DNA of 64,000 nucleotides from Pochonia chlamydosporia 170 (GCF_001653235.2 NC_035792.1:5022001-5086000), one strand, 5' to 3'; shown: positions 10,999 through 22,914, counted from the stretch's first letter. The notes: generated by a model not told the origin, from the letters alone. Made by a program: numbers and translations.

Positions 10999-12159
10999 AT
11001 GGATTCGGTTCAAGGTGAGTGCGATCCCAGATTCGCCAGAGTCAAGGAACTCCTTGCGCAATACCTTGATTCAAACGAGGAACTGGGTGCATCCATCTGC
11101 ATCAATCTTGATGGCAGAACTGTTGTCGACATTTGGGGGGGACATGCAGACTTGGAACGGACCGAGCCATGGACAAAGAACACGGTTGGGCCGGTTTGGT
11201 CGACAACAAAATGCGTCACCAACTTGGCTGCTTTGATTCTGATCGATCGCGGTCTCCTTGACCCAGGAGAAAAGGTCGCGAAATACTGGCCGGAATTTGC
11301 GGCAAACGGAAAGCAAGACGTTGAAGTCCGACACATTCTGAGCCACACCTCCGGCCTGGCAGCATGGGACACCCCAATCACAGTGGAAGATATTTACGAC
11401 GTACCAAGCGCAACGGCAAAGTTGGCCCGCCAAGCTCCTTGGTGGACACCTGGCACATCATCTGGGTATCATCTGATTAGTCAAGGTCACCTCGTCGGGG
11501 AGCTTGTACAAAGAGTTAGTGGCAAGTCTCTCAGAGACTTTGTCAAAACCGAGATTGCAGTGCCACTTGGTGCAGATTTTCAGATTGGCGCCGACGAAGA
11601 AGACTGGGATCGAATTTGTGATATTGTTCCTCCGCCACCACCCTCTGTCATGCCAGACGGTATTGACCCAGAGAGTGTCATGATGAAAGCTTTTAATGGA
11701 ACTCCCATGAAGGCTGAGAACGCTTCAACTGCAGAGTTCCGCAGGGCTAGATTGGGGGGCATGGGCGGCTTCGGCAACGCCCGGTCTGTCGTTCAAATCC
11801 TCTCGGCCATCACCCTCGGCGGTTCTGCTGCCGGGAAACAGCTCCTGTCACAAAAGACAGTCGATTTGATCTTCGCAGAGCAATCAAATGGGATGGACTT
11901 GGTTCTTGCCACTCCACTCACGTTTGGAGTCGGGTTTGCCCTAGCCACCAAGGCTCAGACGAATGGATGGGTTCCGCAGGGTAGGACGTGTTTCTGGGTT
12001 GGTTGGGGAGGCTCGGCTGGTATCATGGACATGGACAAAAGGATGACTATAGGCTACACAATGAATAAAATGGGAGAGGGTATGGTGGGATCGTCTCGAA
12101 CCGAAGGCTACGTCAGGGCCATCTACTCGGCTATGTCTGACGTGGAGGCTGACGTGTAG
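10999..12159 (+). CDS. Class C beta-lactamase-related serine hydrolase/esterase
   Basis: A 386-residue intronless protein of the beta-lactamase/penicillin-binding-protein fold (EstB-type esterases and lovastatin-type acyltransferases). The catalytic SxxK motif is seen as Ser68-Thr-Thr-Lys71, and a Tyr in SGYHLISQ (Tyr157) fits the second catalytic motif. HILSHTSGL (112-120) is a family hallmark. Near the C-terminus, FWVGWGGSAG corresponds to the third active-site loop. There is no signal peptide, so it is probably cytosolic. Fungal members hydrolyse esters or amides or transfer acyl groups; the substrate cannot be read from sequence. No secondary-metabolite core gene lies nearby. The ATG at 10999 gives the usual family N-terminus. 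Confidence 0.88.
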   Translation: MDSVQGECDPRFARVKELLAQYLDSNEELGASICINLDGRTVVDIWGGHADLERTEPWTKNTVGPVWSTTKCVTNLAALILIDRGLLDPGEKVAKYWPEFAANGKQDVEVRHILSHTSGLAAWDTPITVEDIYDVPSATAKLARQAPWWTPGTSSGYHLISQGHLVGELVQRVSGKSLRDFVKTEIAVPLGADFQIGADEEDWDRICDIVPPPPPSVMPDGIDPESVMMKAFNGTPMKAENASTAEFRRARLGGMGGFGNARSVVQILSAITLGGSAAGKQLLSQKTVDLIFAEQSNGMDLVLATPLTFGVGFALATKAQTNGWVPQGRTCFWVGWGGSAGIMDMDKRMTIGYTMNKMGEGMVGSSRTEGYVRAIYSAMSDVEADV

Positions 12160-13260
12160 ATATTGGGCAACGGGATGGTGTGCGTTACAGGACACAATCT
12201 CAACCCATCCCCAAGCAGAGGATCAATCTATTAAGTACATATTACGGGGAAGCAGACGTGAGGTGTGCAAATGCCTTCTGGGCGTGCTATGATTGCTTCT
12301 AAGCGGCGCGGATTTTCTGGAGAGATTCGTCTTGCGCTGGTTAGCAAACCAATTTGGAGTGTGCCCGGCGATACCGTATGCCCACAGGGGAACGGATCAA
12401 TTTCCGGGCTAGGTTTACGTCGGTTCCAGCAAGGCTGTGAGCAAGAAGAAGCAAGTTCTCTGGATGTAGCTGGTGGATGGAGGATTGGAGAGGAAGTAGT
12501 CGTGATCAAGATAATCGTCGTCCAACCTTAGAGACAATTACGAGCTTCCATGGTAGAGAAGCGACCCAAGCTGATTTAGCGTCTCCCACTTGCCTAGCGC
12601 CTCGATATGCTGGGCACAAACACGTCCTCTGCTTTGTTTCTATGCGCGCTGGCAGATGCTTAAATTCTAGTGTCAAGTAGTATGTAACAAACTAGAAAAA
12701 ACTGCTTCCCAAAGTAGGTATAAGCTTCCTAAAGTAGCCAAATTTAGAGAGAGAGCACTACCTATCATAATATTTTACAGCTTGTAGTTACCATTATAGC
12801 TACCTTTGCAGATGGCTTCGCAAATATCTCCACATTCAATTGCAGTTAGTATGCGGTTTAATTTATGCAGCCCTTTAAATTCAGGGGTGGAAGACGCGCA
12901 CAGGCATGGGGAGTCTCAAAGCATAACAACCAGGTGTGCTGACTAGTGCCACTATGCATTCAAAAACTAACAGCCAGGCGTTTAGTTGTCCTCTTCCCTT
13001 CAATGTTAACAATTCAATGTTAGGTTACTAACGTGATGCTACGTCTCCAGGGCAATGATGTGCACCCACTTTCGACCTACTAGGCGCCTTCCAACACAGC
13101 AGCTGATACTACCACAATCACGCCAATTTCGCCATCGTCTGCCAGCAACAGAGAGATGTTTTGCGATATTAACTCCCGTGTTATCGCCGTTTGCAGCAAA
13201 TGAAATCTCAGACGCTGAGCGAAAGCAAGAGCAGATATCAATAAGCTCGAGAATCTTTAC
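12160..13260. other. Intergenic
   Basis: No supported gene. Overlapping opposed frames at 12231-12509 (-) and 12265-12531 (+) have no motif. The part from about 12660 to 13000 is AT-rich and stop-dense. Confidence 0.4.
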
Positions 13261-13450
13261 ATGGCGCACGACGGACTCTCTCATCTGGACAGTTTTCGCT
13301 TGTACCTTCAGCAAAGAAACATCGACAAATGGGGACTTGTTATCTACCGTTGCCCGTACAAAAATAACGCTGCCTGGATTCAGATCAAGAAAGTCACCAA
13401 ATCGCGCATACTACAATCCATCTCGGAAAGAAACCGTAGCCGCAAGAGCG
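13261..13450 (+). pseudogene. Fragment of a conserved fungal protein of unknown function
   Basis: The frame contains the phrase DKWGLVIYRCPYKNNAAW followed by a charged helix. It strongly resembles a widespread fungal family of uncharacterised proteins whose consensus I remember as WGFVIYRCTY, DDAAW, then a long polar helix. Only this short piece survives; downstream homology is not visible and no start with flanking exons fits. I read it as a relic of a lost gene copy. The assignment to that family is from memory. Confidence 0.45.
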
Positions 13451-13536
13451 AGAAGGGTCATTCTGCTTTATGCAATATTGCCGAGACTACATACAGCATC
13501 CTGTGCGTCTGCGATCTGTCCCAACATTGTCTTGAA

Positions 13537-14935
13537 TCATCTCATCTTCTTGCGAGCAATGTGAACTAGCCCCGAATCATCTGGCTCCCCTGCATCATTC
13601 AGCTGGGCAATATGAACCAATTCAAGCTCGTTAGCATCAGCATTGGCCCCCTCACGTCGAGCAAAGTGCACTGGACTGGGTGTATCGGCTTCCTCCTCTG
13701 GCTCGCTTGGGACAACAGGAAAGGGGTGGCGGGCAGAAAGGCCGTCTTGGCTTCTGTCTCTTGAGACGGCCGTGCCATTACGAGGCTGAGGAGAGCATTG
13801 CGGGTTTTGCTTCGGACCTTGCGGTTGTCCGGACTTGGCTGGGTGGCCGCGATTCCCTGGCCCTAGAAGTTCCAGCCCGCTATTACCTTTTGGATTACCT
13901 TTTGGGCGCGTTGCTGGGTTCTGGGGAGTTGTCGGGGGGCGATTTTTGTTGGTTATTGTGACATTTTGATATTTCAAGCGACTGAGTGCCGCCTGGCGCA
14001 TCTGGTCGAATTGAGCTTGACTGAATTTATACTGCACGCCGTTCCTGTAACGACATACGTTAGTTGTTCGCTCTAATGCTTTTTTGAGCCACGGGTAGCG
14101 AGACATACACCGACACAGCGTCCATAATATTTCTAACGCCTGCTCCTCCCGTCTGGCCACCTAGGCCTGCATGAGGAAGGCTAAGCCAGTGGCCCATCTC
14201 GTGCGTTGTTGTCGGTGAGGCTTGTCTTGTGTTGATGCCAGTACCGCTTTGGCGTCCAAAAAGGCTTCCCAGAAGTCCTCCCAATTGTCCTCCAGGAGGG
14301 TTTCCTTCTCCAGTCCCACCATTGCCACGACTCTCGTTCGGTAGAGTGTCCATAGCCACGACACATCCGTCCTTGTTACCAATACTCCTCGCAATGTTGG
14401 TGCCGGGTTGTGGCAAGACGCAAACCCCCTTCACTCCAGCGCCCTGATTAGTCGGGAGGTAAACAATGTTAAGCGTGCTTGTATTGCCTTGATGGACCTC
14501 GGCCTTTAAGCTGTCCATGGCCTGGCCATTGGTCAAGCCAGCAGTGCAGCGTGCATCATCGATTCGAGAAACGTTTTGCATGGTAAACTTGATCTTAGAT
14601 CCGTCTAGGAAGGCGTTCATTTGGTCAACAGCCTTCTGGGCGACACTGTCCTTGACGTAAAGTGTTAGCATGGGAAATTTTGCTCGTCTCTCGATGTACT
14701 CTAGATCACGACTTACTGAAGGGCATTTTGCCCCCTGTACGCAGCACAAATGCACAACACAGCCCAAGTTGATGTCTGCTCCATTGTCCGGCTGAGAGCC
14801 CTGTCGCTTGAATATCTCGCGCTCCTCTGCGCTGACGCTTCGTGCACCACAGTAATGCACAGGCCGGCTAGTCATATCCATAGGGTTAGCTACACAAGCT
14901 GCGGCCATGAGGCCAGAGACGAGAAAGAGCAGCAT
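13537..14935 (-). CDS. Secreted M43-like zinc metalloprotease with Pro/Asn-rich tail and VH[F/I]A repeats
   Basis: A secreted metzincin peptidase of 444 residues (exons 14109-14935 and 13537-14044; the intron starts GTATGT). I place the start at the ATG at 14935, giving the signal MLLFLVSGLMAAAC; the open frame runs further upstream but has no ATG. The zinc motif HEMGHWLSLPH (245-255) fits HExxHxxxxxH, with Ser where Gly is usual. A Met-turn NIMD follows at about 269-272, then SQAQFDQMRQAA as in fungal M43 enzymes. The catalytic domain contains a Gly-rich insert (about 203-232). The tail (about 310-444) is Pro/Gln/Asn rich, then acidic, and ends with three copies of VHFAR/VHIAQ/VHIAR. A possible extra in-frame intron of 66 nt (14651-14716, GTAAGT donor, GCTAAC branch) would shorten the protein by 22 residues. 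Confidence 0.82.
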
Positions 14936-17250
14936 CACGATAATACTAGCGTTTAGGTATATACGTAAGGCCAGCAAACAAAGGTGGTAGCTGAGGTTAA
15001 GACAAAGAAATGTAGAGATAAGAAAGGAGCGTTGAACGGAAGTCTTCTTTTTGGCCGTCTAATTTCAGCCTAGCATAACTGTTGGCAAGTGGAGGGGACT
15101 GTCTTCCTAAGTAGTTATACGGCCATGGCAATAAAAGTCCAATTGCCCTAGCCTTTGTAGTTAGCTAAGGGGTTCTGTATGCTACGCCCCATTGAGGCAC
15201 TCTGCCGTCAGATGTATAGTATCATGACGTGGGCTCCACGGCAAGCGCAGAAGCAACAACATAAGGCCAGCCATAGCAATCTAAAAGGGAACTACAACCC
15301 CAACCTAATCAGCCTTGCGGCTCTTACACTAAATTAACCGCGAGTAATTATCCATTTTAAGAGATCGTTTGTTTGTTTCAGAGAGAAGCTACAGTAATGT
15401 ACTAAGAGAGACGTCCTTGGTCTGGTCTTAGGTATAACAGTTCTGCGGTCTAAACGGGTACGGTTGCTTGGCATGCTTCATCGACTAGTATAGATAAGAA
15501 TCTCACATAAGACCAAGGCGCAAGTTCCCGCCTCGACGCTCGAGTCATGATGATAAAAAGGCATAATGCTAGACTCCTGCAATAGATAGAAGCTCGCACA
15601 GCTCTCATATACGTGTATTTAAGATACTGGCAACAAATGTGCATTGGGCAAGAAAGTCTCTATATAAAACTGAAACCCAGGCAATAGAAGTGCATCAATA
15701 ACCCCACTAGTTGCATTAATATAAGCATCCTCAAGGTGAAAGGGGACATGTATATACGGCTAACGTGACGTGGTCTGTTTCATGGTTCCTGCTCTCCTCT
15801 TTATGACTTGGTTATGTCACGCAGCCTAGAGCCGGGGTGGGATATCTATTGGTCGCTAGATACCTAGAAATGCATGTGAAGATCTTCATCCATGACTCTG
15901 CAGCTGCGACAGTGAGAGTTTCAAGGTTGTTAGGAGTATTTCCTATGCAGATAAATTAATATTCGCACCAATCTACTTCCCCACTGCAGGCATAATGGCC
16001 TAACAGCTTACACCAAAAGCGGCCTGCGCTGTTACATCTTTACGCTCAAAATATTACGGCATGCGTAGTACGTTGTGGCTTACACATCCGTCTTTCCTTT
16101 TAATGATAATGTAGCTGAACTAAGCCGAACTGACACCAGACGCAAATGATCACATAAGTCTTTGCCTTCCGACCGAAAATAAGCATCCTGGCACCGTTTT
16201 CAATGGCCCATGCTTTAAATCTGTCACGAGGTTTGATGCGAGGTGTATATTCCCCTCATGGGCGGTGGCTTTATATTTCAACGGGTAGAACTTAGACCAT
16301 CTCTCTGTATAAACGGAGCGTTTTATTTTGCTTGCCAGGCTCAGTGGCAAGGCATACATAAACACCATGTTCGACGATGCTATTTTTGAGGTGGGCATTT
16401 CCTTGGCGAAGTAGAACGAAGGCAACGCTGGTGTTATCGTGCGTAGGCATCAGGACCAGTAACTTCATCACACTAGGACGAATAAACAATTCCTAGAGAA
16501 AGATCCGGAACGCCAAGGCGGATATGTTCCCTGGTTGAGTCTGTCATCTCAAAGTGCGTGCTGTCAGGCATTCTCAGGATGATTACGTAGATGACTTAAA
16601 GACTGCCAGGATGAGCGTAAAGGATCTGTGGTTTGTAAAGGGCGTTGTCGGAGCAAGGGCGTTTAATACAGGTGCCACCTTTGATATTTCCATGATCCAG
16701 CATATGTAGGTGTGATGTTGTCACCACAACTGCGGCGGCGCGGGTTCCTGGTGTGAAGACAAATAATGTGACAATTGCGCATCGTCCACAAAAGGTGTCA
16801 CAGATTTACAAATGGGATCCCGTTCAAAACCCAAACAATGCCCCCAATGTACAATGTGCAGCGTTATACAAAACAAGGTTCGTTTCGTCGGCTTAGACCA
16901 TGCATGTGTACCCGAGACTGTGCAAGATTTAATCCACTTGGTGATCTAGCCTTTAAAGACGTATCGGATGACTGTTGTCACACTAGAATGTAAAGCCCGT
17001 AAATACGTTATATCTAGGTAGGTAGGAATAGGTTACAGGATATGTTCTAAGTTTCGACAGGATAAGATATTAGAGCACGAGGTCATTTTTGCAGCTCCTA
17101 TGCCAGTACCCCAACTGCCAAATTTATTTCCCGGCTGGCACCGCAGCCTTCTTGCGTTGGTTGCAAAAATCCCATCAATGTTAGGCTTTTGCGGATCAAG
17201 ACACGCTTGGCTGATGGCATCTCTATACAGAATTCCTGGGAATGAAGCGC
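14936..17250. other. Long intergenic stretch
   Basis: I found no supported gene. Frames such as 16150-16425 (-), 16292-16489 (-) and 16775-16993 (+) overlap, lack motifs and have no splice logic. No TIR or LTR pair was noticed. GGTAGGTAGG near 17017-17026 is a short simple repeat only. Confidence 0.4.
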
Positions 17251-17616
17251 CTAGAGGTCTAGGTAAATGGTCACCAGACATATGATGCCTGGAAGCATCT
17301 GAACCACCCAGATCTTCCGGGCAGCAGTGGCACCGCCGTACAATCCAGCCACGACAACCAGAGACGAGAAGAACAGCCGAATTTGAACAGCAAACTCGTA
17401 CACGGGGTGAAGCAATCCCCATACTAATCCAGCGGCAAGGAAACCATTATACAATCCTTGATTTGCAGCCAAAGTTTTGGTTTGTTGCGCGAATTCTGCA
17501 GCAAGTTTGAACGTCTTCCGACCGCGTGGCGTCGTCCAGAGGAACATCTCTAGCACCATAATGTAAACGTGCAATAAGGCTAGAAAAGTTGTTGCTATTG
17601 ATGATAAGAGCGCCAT
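17251..17616 (-). CDS. DUF1304 family small membrane protein
   Basis: A 121-residue integral membrane protein with four hydrophobic segments (about 4-26, 52-70, 75-95 and 100-120). The early HVYIMVLEMFLW, the central NQGLYNGFLAAGLVWGL and the RLFF stretch are hallmarks of DUF1304, a short four-helix family shared by bacteria and fungi without known function. The frame is intronless and the ATG at 17616 gives full family length. A gene of this class commonly stands alone, and nothing in its neighbours suggests a partner. Confidence 0.85.
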   Translation of the reverse strand: MALLSSIATTFLALLHVYIMVLEMFLWTTPRGRKTFKLAAEFAQQTKTLAANQGLYNGFLAAGLVWGLLHPVYEFAVQIRLFFSSLVVVAGLYGGATAARKIWVVQMLPGIICLVTIYLDL

Positions 17617-18140
17617 TATGAATACACGGTAGGTTGTTGCGAATTTGAATGCGAGGACGGGCGCGGGGAAGATAAAGTAAGAGCTTTGATGAAATATTGA
17701 GGGTAGAGTATGGCAAAGCGGTATTACGCAAAAGTACAGCTCGGCGATGCCGTGGCCAACTCCTTGGAGCGGAGAAATGTACTGCCATCACCGGCAGTAT
17801 CCGTACACAATTTAGGGAGTGGTCTTATGTAACTTGTACTAACTCAAACCGGCATTATCGTTGGATTGTAGTTTTCGCAATAGGGCGACGCCAATTCGAT
17901 ACCACTTAGTGGTGCTCGACTTCCCCCCAGGAGAAAATTGCTGAGCTGGTTTGGCTCTCTCAACGAGGGAACTGTAGATTAGCGTGGATTCTGCAAGCCA
18001 TGAGATGGCGAAGACCAAACGTAGCTTGTTTTGTCCATTTGTCGACAATACTACTGAATCCAGGAACACTACTATACCCTATACTTTTAACAGAAAATAT
18101 GCTTTCAAACAATAAAAATTCCGTCACATCTAGCTGCTAG
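17617..18140. other. Intergenic, probable promoter of the DUF1304 gene
   Basis: Upstream flank of the DUF1304 gene. Short overlapping frames on both strands show no domain or signal. I see nothing else. Confidence 0.4.
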
Positions 18141-18693
18141 TTAAACCCCCGCGAAAATAAAACTCCAAGATACTTGCTTGACGCAGTAAATGTCATGGAA
18201 ACCCATGTTGTGCACAGAGTCCTGTAGCCTAGGAAATTGGGACAAATGGGACACCTGGAGCAAGAGACACCAGACATATTCATTGATCCATGACTCAATG
18301 TAGGCACTGGGGTTAACGCCAGCGTCTTGGGTGGCGCACAGCGGGCCTTGGGGCGGCTTACGTCTGATGTCAAACAAAGGCCTAGGGTTTACACCAGCCA
18401 TGTTTGAAGCGACATCGATGAAATTGTTCCTTGTCGGCCCGTTATCCCCGCTAGCAGGTACATAGGGTGGCCGTTTCCATGCGCACAAATCTGAGTACCG
18501 AGGCAGGTTGATAACGGTCTGTCCCCGCAAGTTGCTTGATCTTTAAGAAGACAACTACTGTTTGAGCCGAAGGTGAGTCCTGCCACACGTAACAGCACCA
18601 GTTGACCTCTAAGTCTCTCTCACGCCAGGATAGATTTAGGTCGCTATTGAAAAACATCTCCGGCGCCCAGTCATAACTAGCACGGAGAGTCAT
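18141..18693 (-). CDS. Unassigned candidate gene or relic
   Basis: Two overlapping minus-strand frames look protein-like. One starts MTLRASYDWAPEM (from 18693). The other contains NLPRYSDLCAWKRPP and NNFIDVASNMAGVNP (18141-18530). The change of frame near 18530 could be an intron or a frameshift; I could not find a clean GT-AG pair. I do not recognise a family. Cys and Trp content is moderate and there is no signal peptide at the visible start. It may be a decaying secreted-protein gene. Confidence 0.25.
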
Positions 18694-19499
18694 GTTGAAG
18701 GCGTTTCTATATTGCTGCGATTACGGGTTAACTGTCACGGCTGTTATTCACTAATGCACCAACCCCCAGCCCGCTTGTGGGTTTTGAATCCTAGAGAGGT
18801 GGGGAAATATCGAATTCCTGATACATGCACAGGAATTCTGCGCTGGTGTGGTAGGTGCTTCTATATATTCTTAGCCGCCGGCTGAATGGATTGTTACCAT
18901 ATTAACCGCTGCAGTCTTTCATGTGTAAAGTAGCTGGACGTAAGGTCCCGTCATCAGGTCAGGTTTATTCACTTCTCCATGGGGTTGTCCCTCCCCGCAC
19001 ATCAAGTGGCTTTTGGAGGACAGATTCAAAGGACCATCACATTCCATTTCAAGCTTAGTCGGTGGCCAGTACCCCAGAAGCGGCCCAATCTGAGATGGCC
19101 AAGCAGATCAACTCGTGAGGCTCTGACATGGAAGCTTCATAGATTTCCTTATACGCGCCTATCACAGCAGCGGAATAAAACAGGGTTAACGACGCCCCCC
19201 GATCGACCCATGTAAGCAATCTTGCCCCAAGTGCCATATTCGCGCAAATAATACACCGAAGGGTGGGAGAGCGTGAGCAGGCTCGAAAAAGTCAACAGGC
19301 TTCATCAATACGAAACCTGGTTTGGGGTCCATGCCCCTATTACACTGGTTGCAAGGTAAATGTTATTTGACGGCGTGAACGATCAAGTCTCTACAAAAAG
19401 TGCCAATCTTCCTCGTCCACGTTTGTTGTTGCCCTGGCCTTCTTCGTCCTCCCTGTATCTCTACGCATCAGTCCGTTTACACATCAAATTCCAGCCAAC
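18694..19499. other. Intergenic, promoter of the MFS permease gene
   Basis: This is the upstream flank of the sugar permease starting at 19500. Overlapping opposed frames at 18979-19215 and 19055-19237 have no motifs. A pyrimidine-rich stretch precedes the ATG, as is common in highly expressed fungal genes. Confidence 0.4.
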
Positions 19500-21346
19500 A
19501 TGGCTACCGCTGTCGAGACTAAAGCAGACGCCCAGCTTGAAGGAGGCATTGCCCATGTGGATCATGGCTCCTTTACCGACGAGAAAAAGGGAAACGTCGA
19601 CAAGGCGGGTGCAATTGAGGCAGAGAATGCCGAGCATGAAATGGGAGTGTTGGATGCTGTTCGGGCATATCCGATGGCTACCTGGTGGGCGTTTGTAATG
19701 TCTTGCACCATCGTGAGTTTGTTTCTTCTTCCGTTCTGGGAACTAACTTTGATCTTCACCATGGCACTTGAGCTAATGCAGCCAATTAGATCATGGAGTC
19801 CTACTGTGTCTTTCTCATAGGCAACTTTATTGCCTTGCCGGCATTCGCTGACGATTTCGGTGAAATCAATCCTGCAACGGACAAGCGTGTTATCGTGACC
19901 TCATGGCAGTCTGCACTCCAAATGGGCGGACCACTCGGCGCCATCATCGGAGTCTGTCTTGCTGGGCCTCTCACCAGCCGAATCGGCTATCGTTGGGCAA
20001 CCATCTCCGGCCTCATGGCCCTGAACGCCTTCATCTTCATCTTCTATTTTGCCAAGTCACTGCCGGTCATGTTCGTGGGCCAACTTCTCGAGGGCATCCC
20101 GTGGGGCATCTTTATTGCCAACGCGCCAGCATATTGCAGTGAGATCGTCCCATTGAAGTTGCGCGCCCCGGCTACACAGATGTTGCAGATGTTCTGGGCC
20201 ATTGGTAGTATTATTGTCGGCGGTGTCACCTACCATTACAACACTCGGTTGGACCCAAGCGCATACAGGTATGCCCGCTGCCCTATTGGACCTATTGCCC
20301 ATGCTGACGAACTGAGACTAGGATCCCCATTGCCCTTCAATGGATGTTCCCTACGCCTCTTGCAATCCTCATCTTCATTGCACCCGAGTCGCCTTGGTGG
20401 CTGGTTCGAAACGGACGCTTTGAGGATGCATCCAAGGCAGTTGGACGCCTGGGGCGTAGATCGAAGTTGAACCTTGACGAGTCTGTCTCCATGATGCGAC
20501 GTACTATTGAACTTGAGAAGACTGAAAAGGAACCCAACTACTTGGAATTGTTCCGAGGTACTGACCTCTACCGCACTCTTATTGTGTGCGGTGTTTATGC
20601 AGCACAGAATCTTACGGGCAACCTCATCGCTAATCAGGCTGTCTACTTCTTTGAGCGTGAGTTGTCACCATTTCTCATCCGAGCCGGCATATAAACTGAT
20701 TAAATACACAGAGGCTGGAATAAAGACAGACACCGCGTTTGCACTGGGGCTCATCACTTCAGCTCTTCAGATGATTTTTGTCATGCTTTCCTGGATCCTC
20801 ACAACATACGTTGGCCGACGTACAATCTACGTTTGGGGTTCTCTCATCAATGTCTGCTTTCTGGTTGCCCTTGGTATTGCCGCCTCTGTTGGCGATCCCA
20901 AGTCGACCCAGGCCTCTCTGGCGCAAGCATCTTTGGGTCTCATCATCTCTGTCTTGTTCACCTTGGGGCCTGCACCTGCATCGTGGGTCATCATTGGAGA
21001 GACATCGGCTATTCGTCTCAGGCCATTGACTACTGGTATCGGACGTGGCGCGTACTATGTCGTGAATATTCCCTGTATTTTCTTAGGAAGTTATATGCTC
21101 AACCCAACGGTATGTTACTTCTTGCCTCTTGTCGTGGCAACTGCTAATCGATTACAGGGCGGCAATCTTGGTGGCAAATGCGGATATGTTTGGGGCGCTA
21201 CTGGCTTTGTTTGTTTCATCCTTGCATACTTTTACCTGCCTGAGATGAAGGGCAGATCCTACCGTGAGATTGACATCTTGTTCAAGCGCAAAGTTCCTGC
21301 TCGGCAATGGACCAAAACTGTTGTGGATGTCAACGACGACGAGTAG
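19500..21346 (+). CDS. MFS alpha-glucoside/oligosaccharide permease, five exons
   Basis: A 537-residue plasma-membrane sugar:H+ symporter of the maltose/alpha-glucoside permease type. Exons are 19500-19712, 19790-20268, 20322-20656, 20712-21109 and 21158-21346, in exact frame. Visible hallmarks are twelve hydrophobic segments, the loop GPLTSRIGYRWATI after TM2, PESPWWLVRNGR after TM6, and the C-terminal FYLPEMKGRSYREIDILF. The 65-residue hydrophilic N-terminus is typical of this subgroup. Relatives include maltose permeases and the raffinose-family transporter described in Metarhizium; the exact sugar is not readable. An alpha-galactosidase gene about 4 kb downstream (25599-26924) makes galactosyl-sucrose oligosaccharides a reasonable guess. 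A methyltransferase gene converges from the other side. Confidence 0.92.
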
Positions 21347-21506
21347 ATGGAATGCAGCAAAGACTACGAAGAAGCTATTTCATGAGGTTCAGGTATGCCA
21401 GAGAGAGAGAGATGAAAGTACAGTAGTTTCGATTCCGTGGCACTAGAGCACCATACGGGCTTGCCGTGAATTATTCTTTGCCATTTCTAGATTGGAAATA
21501 TATGCT

Positions 21507-22163
21507 TTAGTGCTTTCGGGCTATAATCCACTGGAATGGTATTAGCCTTCCATCTTCCATCTCCTCTATGATTTCCTGAGAAACGACCTCAAAGCCTGCT
21601 TGTCGAATTATTTCCAAATTCGTGGCCGCATCAAATTGACTCCAAAACATTTTAGTCCCCAGCCAATCCGACACTGAACCGGGGTCATTCGCAACGCCAA
21701 GATTACAAAGTAGCATGCCTGTGGGAGCGAGCCAAGAAAAGAGCTTTTGAACCATGATCTTTTGTTCGTCGCGTGGGAGGTGGAACAACGAGTACAAAGC
21801 CACGATAGCGTTTAGAGTGGCCGGCTCAAAAGCCAGCGCCATCATGTCTCCGTGAACAAGTTCAACGTTATCAAACTGTGCTAAAGCTGTCTTGGCTGAC
21901 AGGATTTGCGCCTCAGATATGTCATTGGCGATTACCTTTTGGCACTGTTGGGCGAGGAGCTGCGTGCCCGGAATGCCAGCACCGCATCCCAATTCCAAAA
22001 TCGTAGCGTCTTGCTTCTTAAGCTCTCCCAATAGATGTTTTATCTTGTCTTCCCGTGGCGTTTGTTTCTGGGTCGCCCATTTGAGATATTCTTTGGCCAT
22101 CGCATCGTAGCCTTCCTGGACGAGCTGCTGCGGGGGGGGGTTTTGTGGAGAATCAGAATCCAT
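21507..22163 (-). CDS. Class I SAM-dependent methyltransferase
   Basis: A 218-residue cytosolic protein with the Rossmann-type methyltransferase fold. Motif I is ILELGCGAGIPG (about 55-66), which binds S-adenosylmethionine. Acidic motif II is VIANDIS, then the motif III region VHGDMMAL and the hydrophobic IVALYSLFHLP. No substrate-specific domain is present, so it could act on a small molecule or a protein. The frame is intronless and the ATG at 22163 fits family length. It converges with the sugar permease (160 bp between stops). No biosynthetic core gene is nearby. Confidence 0.88.
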   Translation of the reverse strand: MDSDSPQNPPPQQLVQEGYDAMAKEYLKWATQKQTPREDKIKHLLGELKKQDATILELGCGAGIPGTQLLAQQCQKVIANDISEAQILSAKTALAQFDNVELVHGDMMALAFEPATLNAIVALYSLFHLPRDEQKIMVQKLFSWLAPTGMLLCNLGVANDPGSVSDWLGTKMFWSQFDAATNLEIIRQAGFEVVSQEIIEEMEDGRLIPFQWIIARKH

Positions 22164-22914
22164 GATTGATCAGGTTACAGGCGGGAATTATGTTAAAATT
22201 TTCAAATATCGTCAAAGTATGTGGACAGTTGCGAGCTGTTGGGAATATTTATACTAATCCAAGACGGTTATTACGGCATGAGTCACCGGGCTGACGATAA
22301 CCAAGGCACTGTTGCATTAGACAGGCCCCTTCTCCATCCTTAGTGTCGTGTGGAGGAAGTTAGTGGCATTAGCTCTATGGTCATCATTTGCGTGGGGATG
22401 AACATCGCATTTGCGCTGTTGGAACTAGTCGTGACCACAGCCTAGGCAGATTAGAAGGAAGCCAATACGACATGAAGGCGGTTGGCGACAGACTCGCATC
22501 TCGCCGCTACGCCAAGATCTATGCCTCTTTTGCCAACACTGTGAGAGATGTAAATCGAGCTCCCAATCCTTCCTGGTCAATGAATGCAAACCCTCATTAA
22601 AAAAGACCAGTAACAAATACTTCTGCTCATCATATGAAGCAACCACCGGAATGAAGCTTCTAATTGACTGCCTGTTGTTCTGCATCTTAGGCAGTTGTTA
22701 AAGGCGACATGGTTCTTGTTCCGTGCCCAGTTGAGCCCTAGTGCCGCTATGAGTCTCGTATTTTTGGACAGGCCCGAGATATCTTATCACCAGAGGTCCA
22801 CGCTGGCATGGTAGACGAGCGTTTCATCTGTTGATACCAAATACAAGCACAAAGTCCTCTACCCAGAGCAGCCTGTATACTCGAAGTCGAATCCGAGTGT
22901 CGAATTCGTAGCCC
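22164..22914. other. Intergenic
   Basis: Probable promoter of the methyltransferase on its left side. No further coding signal is recognised. Confidence 0.4.

Noticed and set aside
13055..13564. 169-codon plus-strand frame
   Set aside because: It overlaps the conserved-protein fragment in another frame and the metalloprotease 3' end, with no motif of its own.
14936..14977. Upstream extension of the metalloprotease frame
   Set aside because: It begins on TTG; the ATG at 14935 gives a clean signal peptide.
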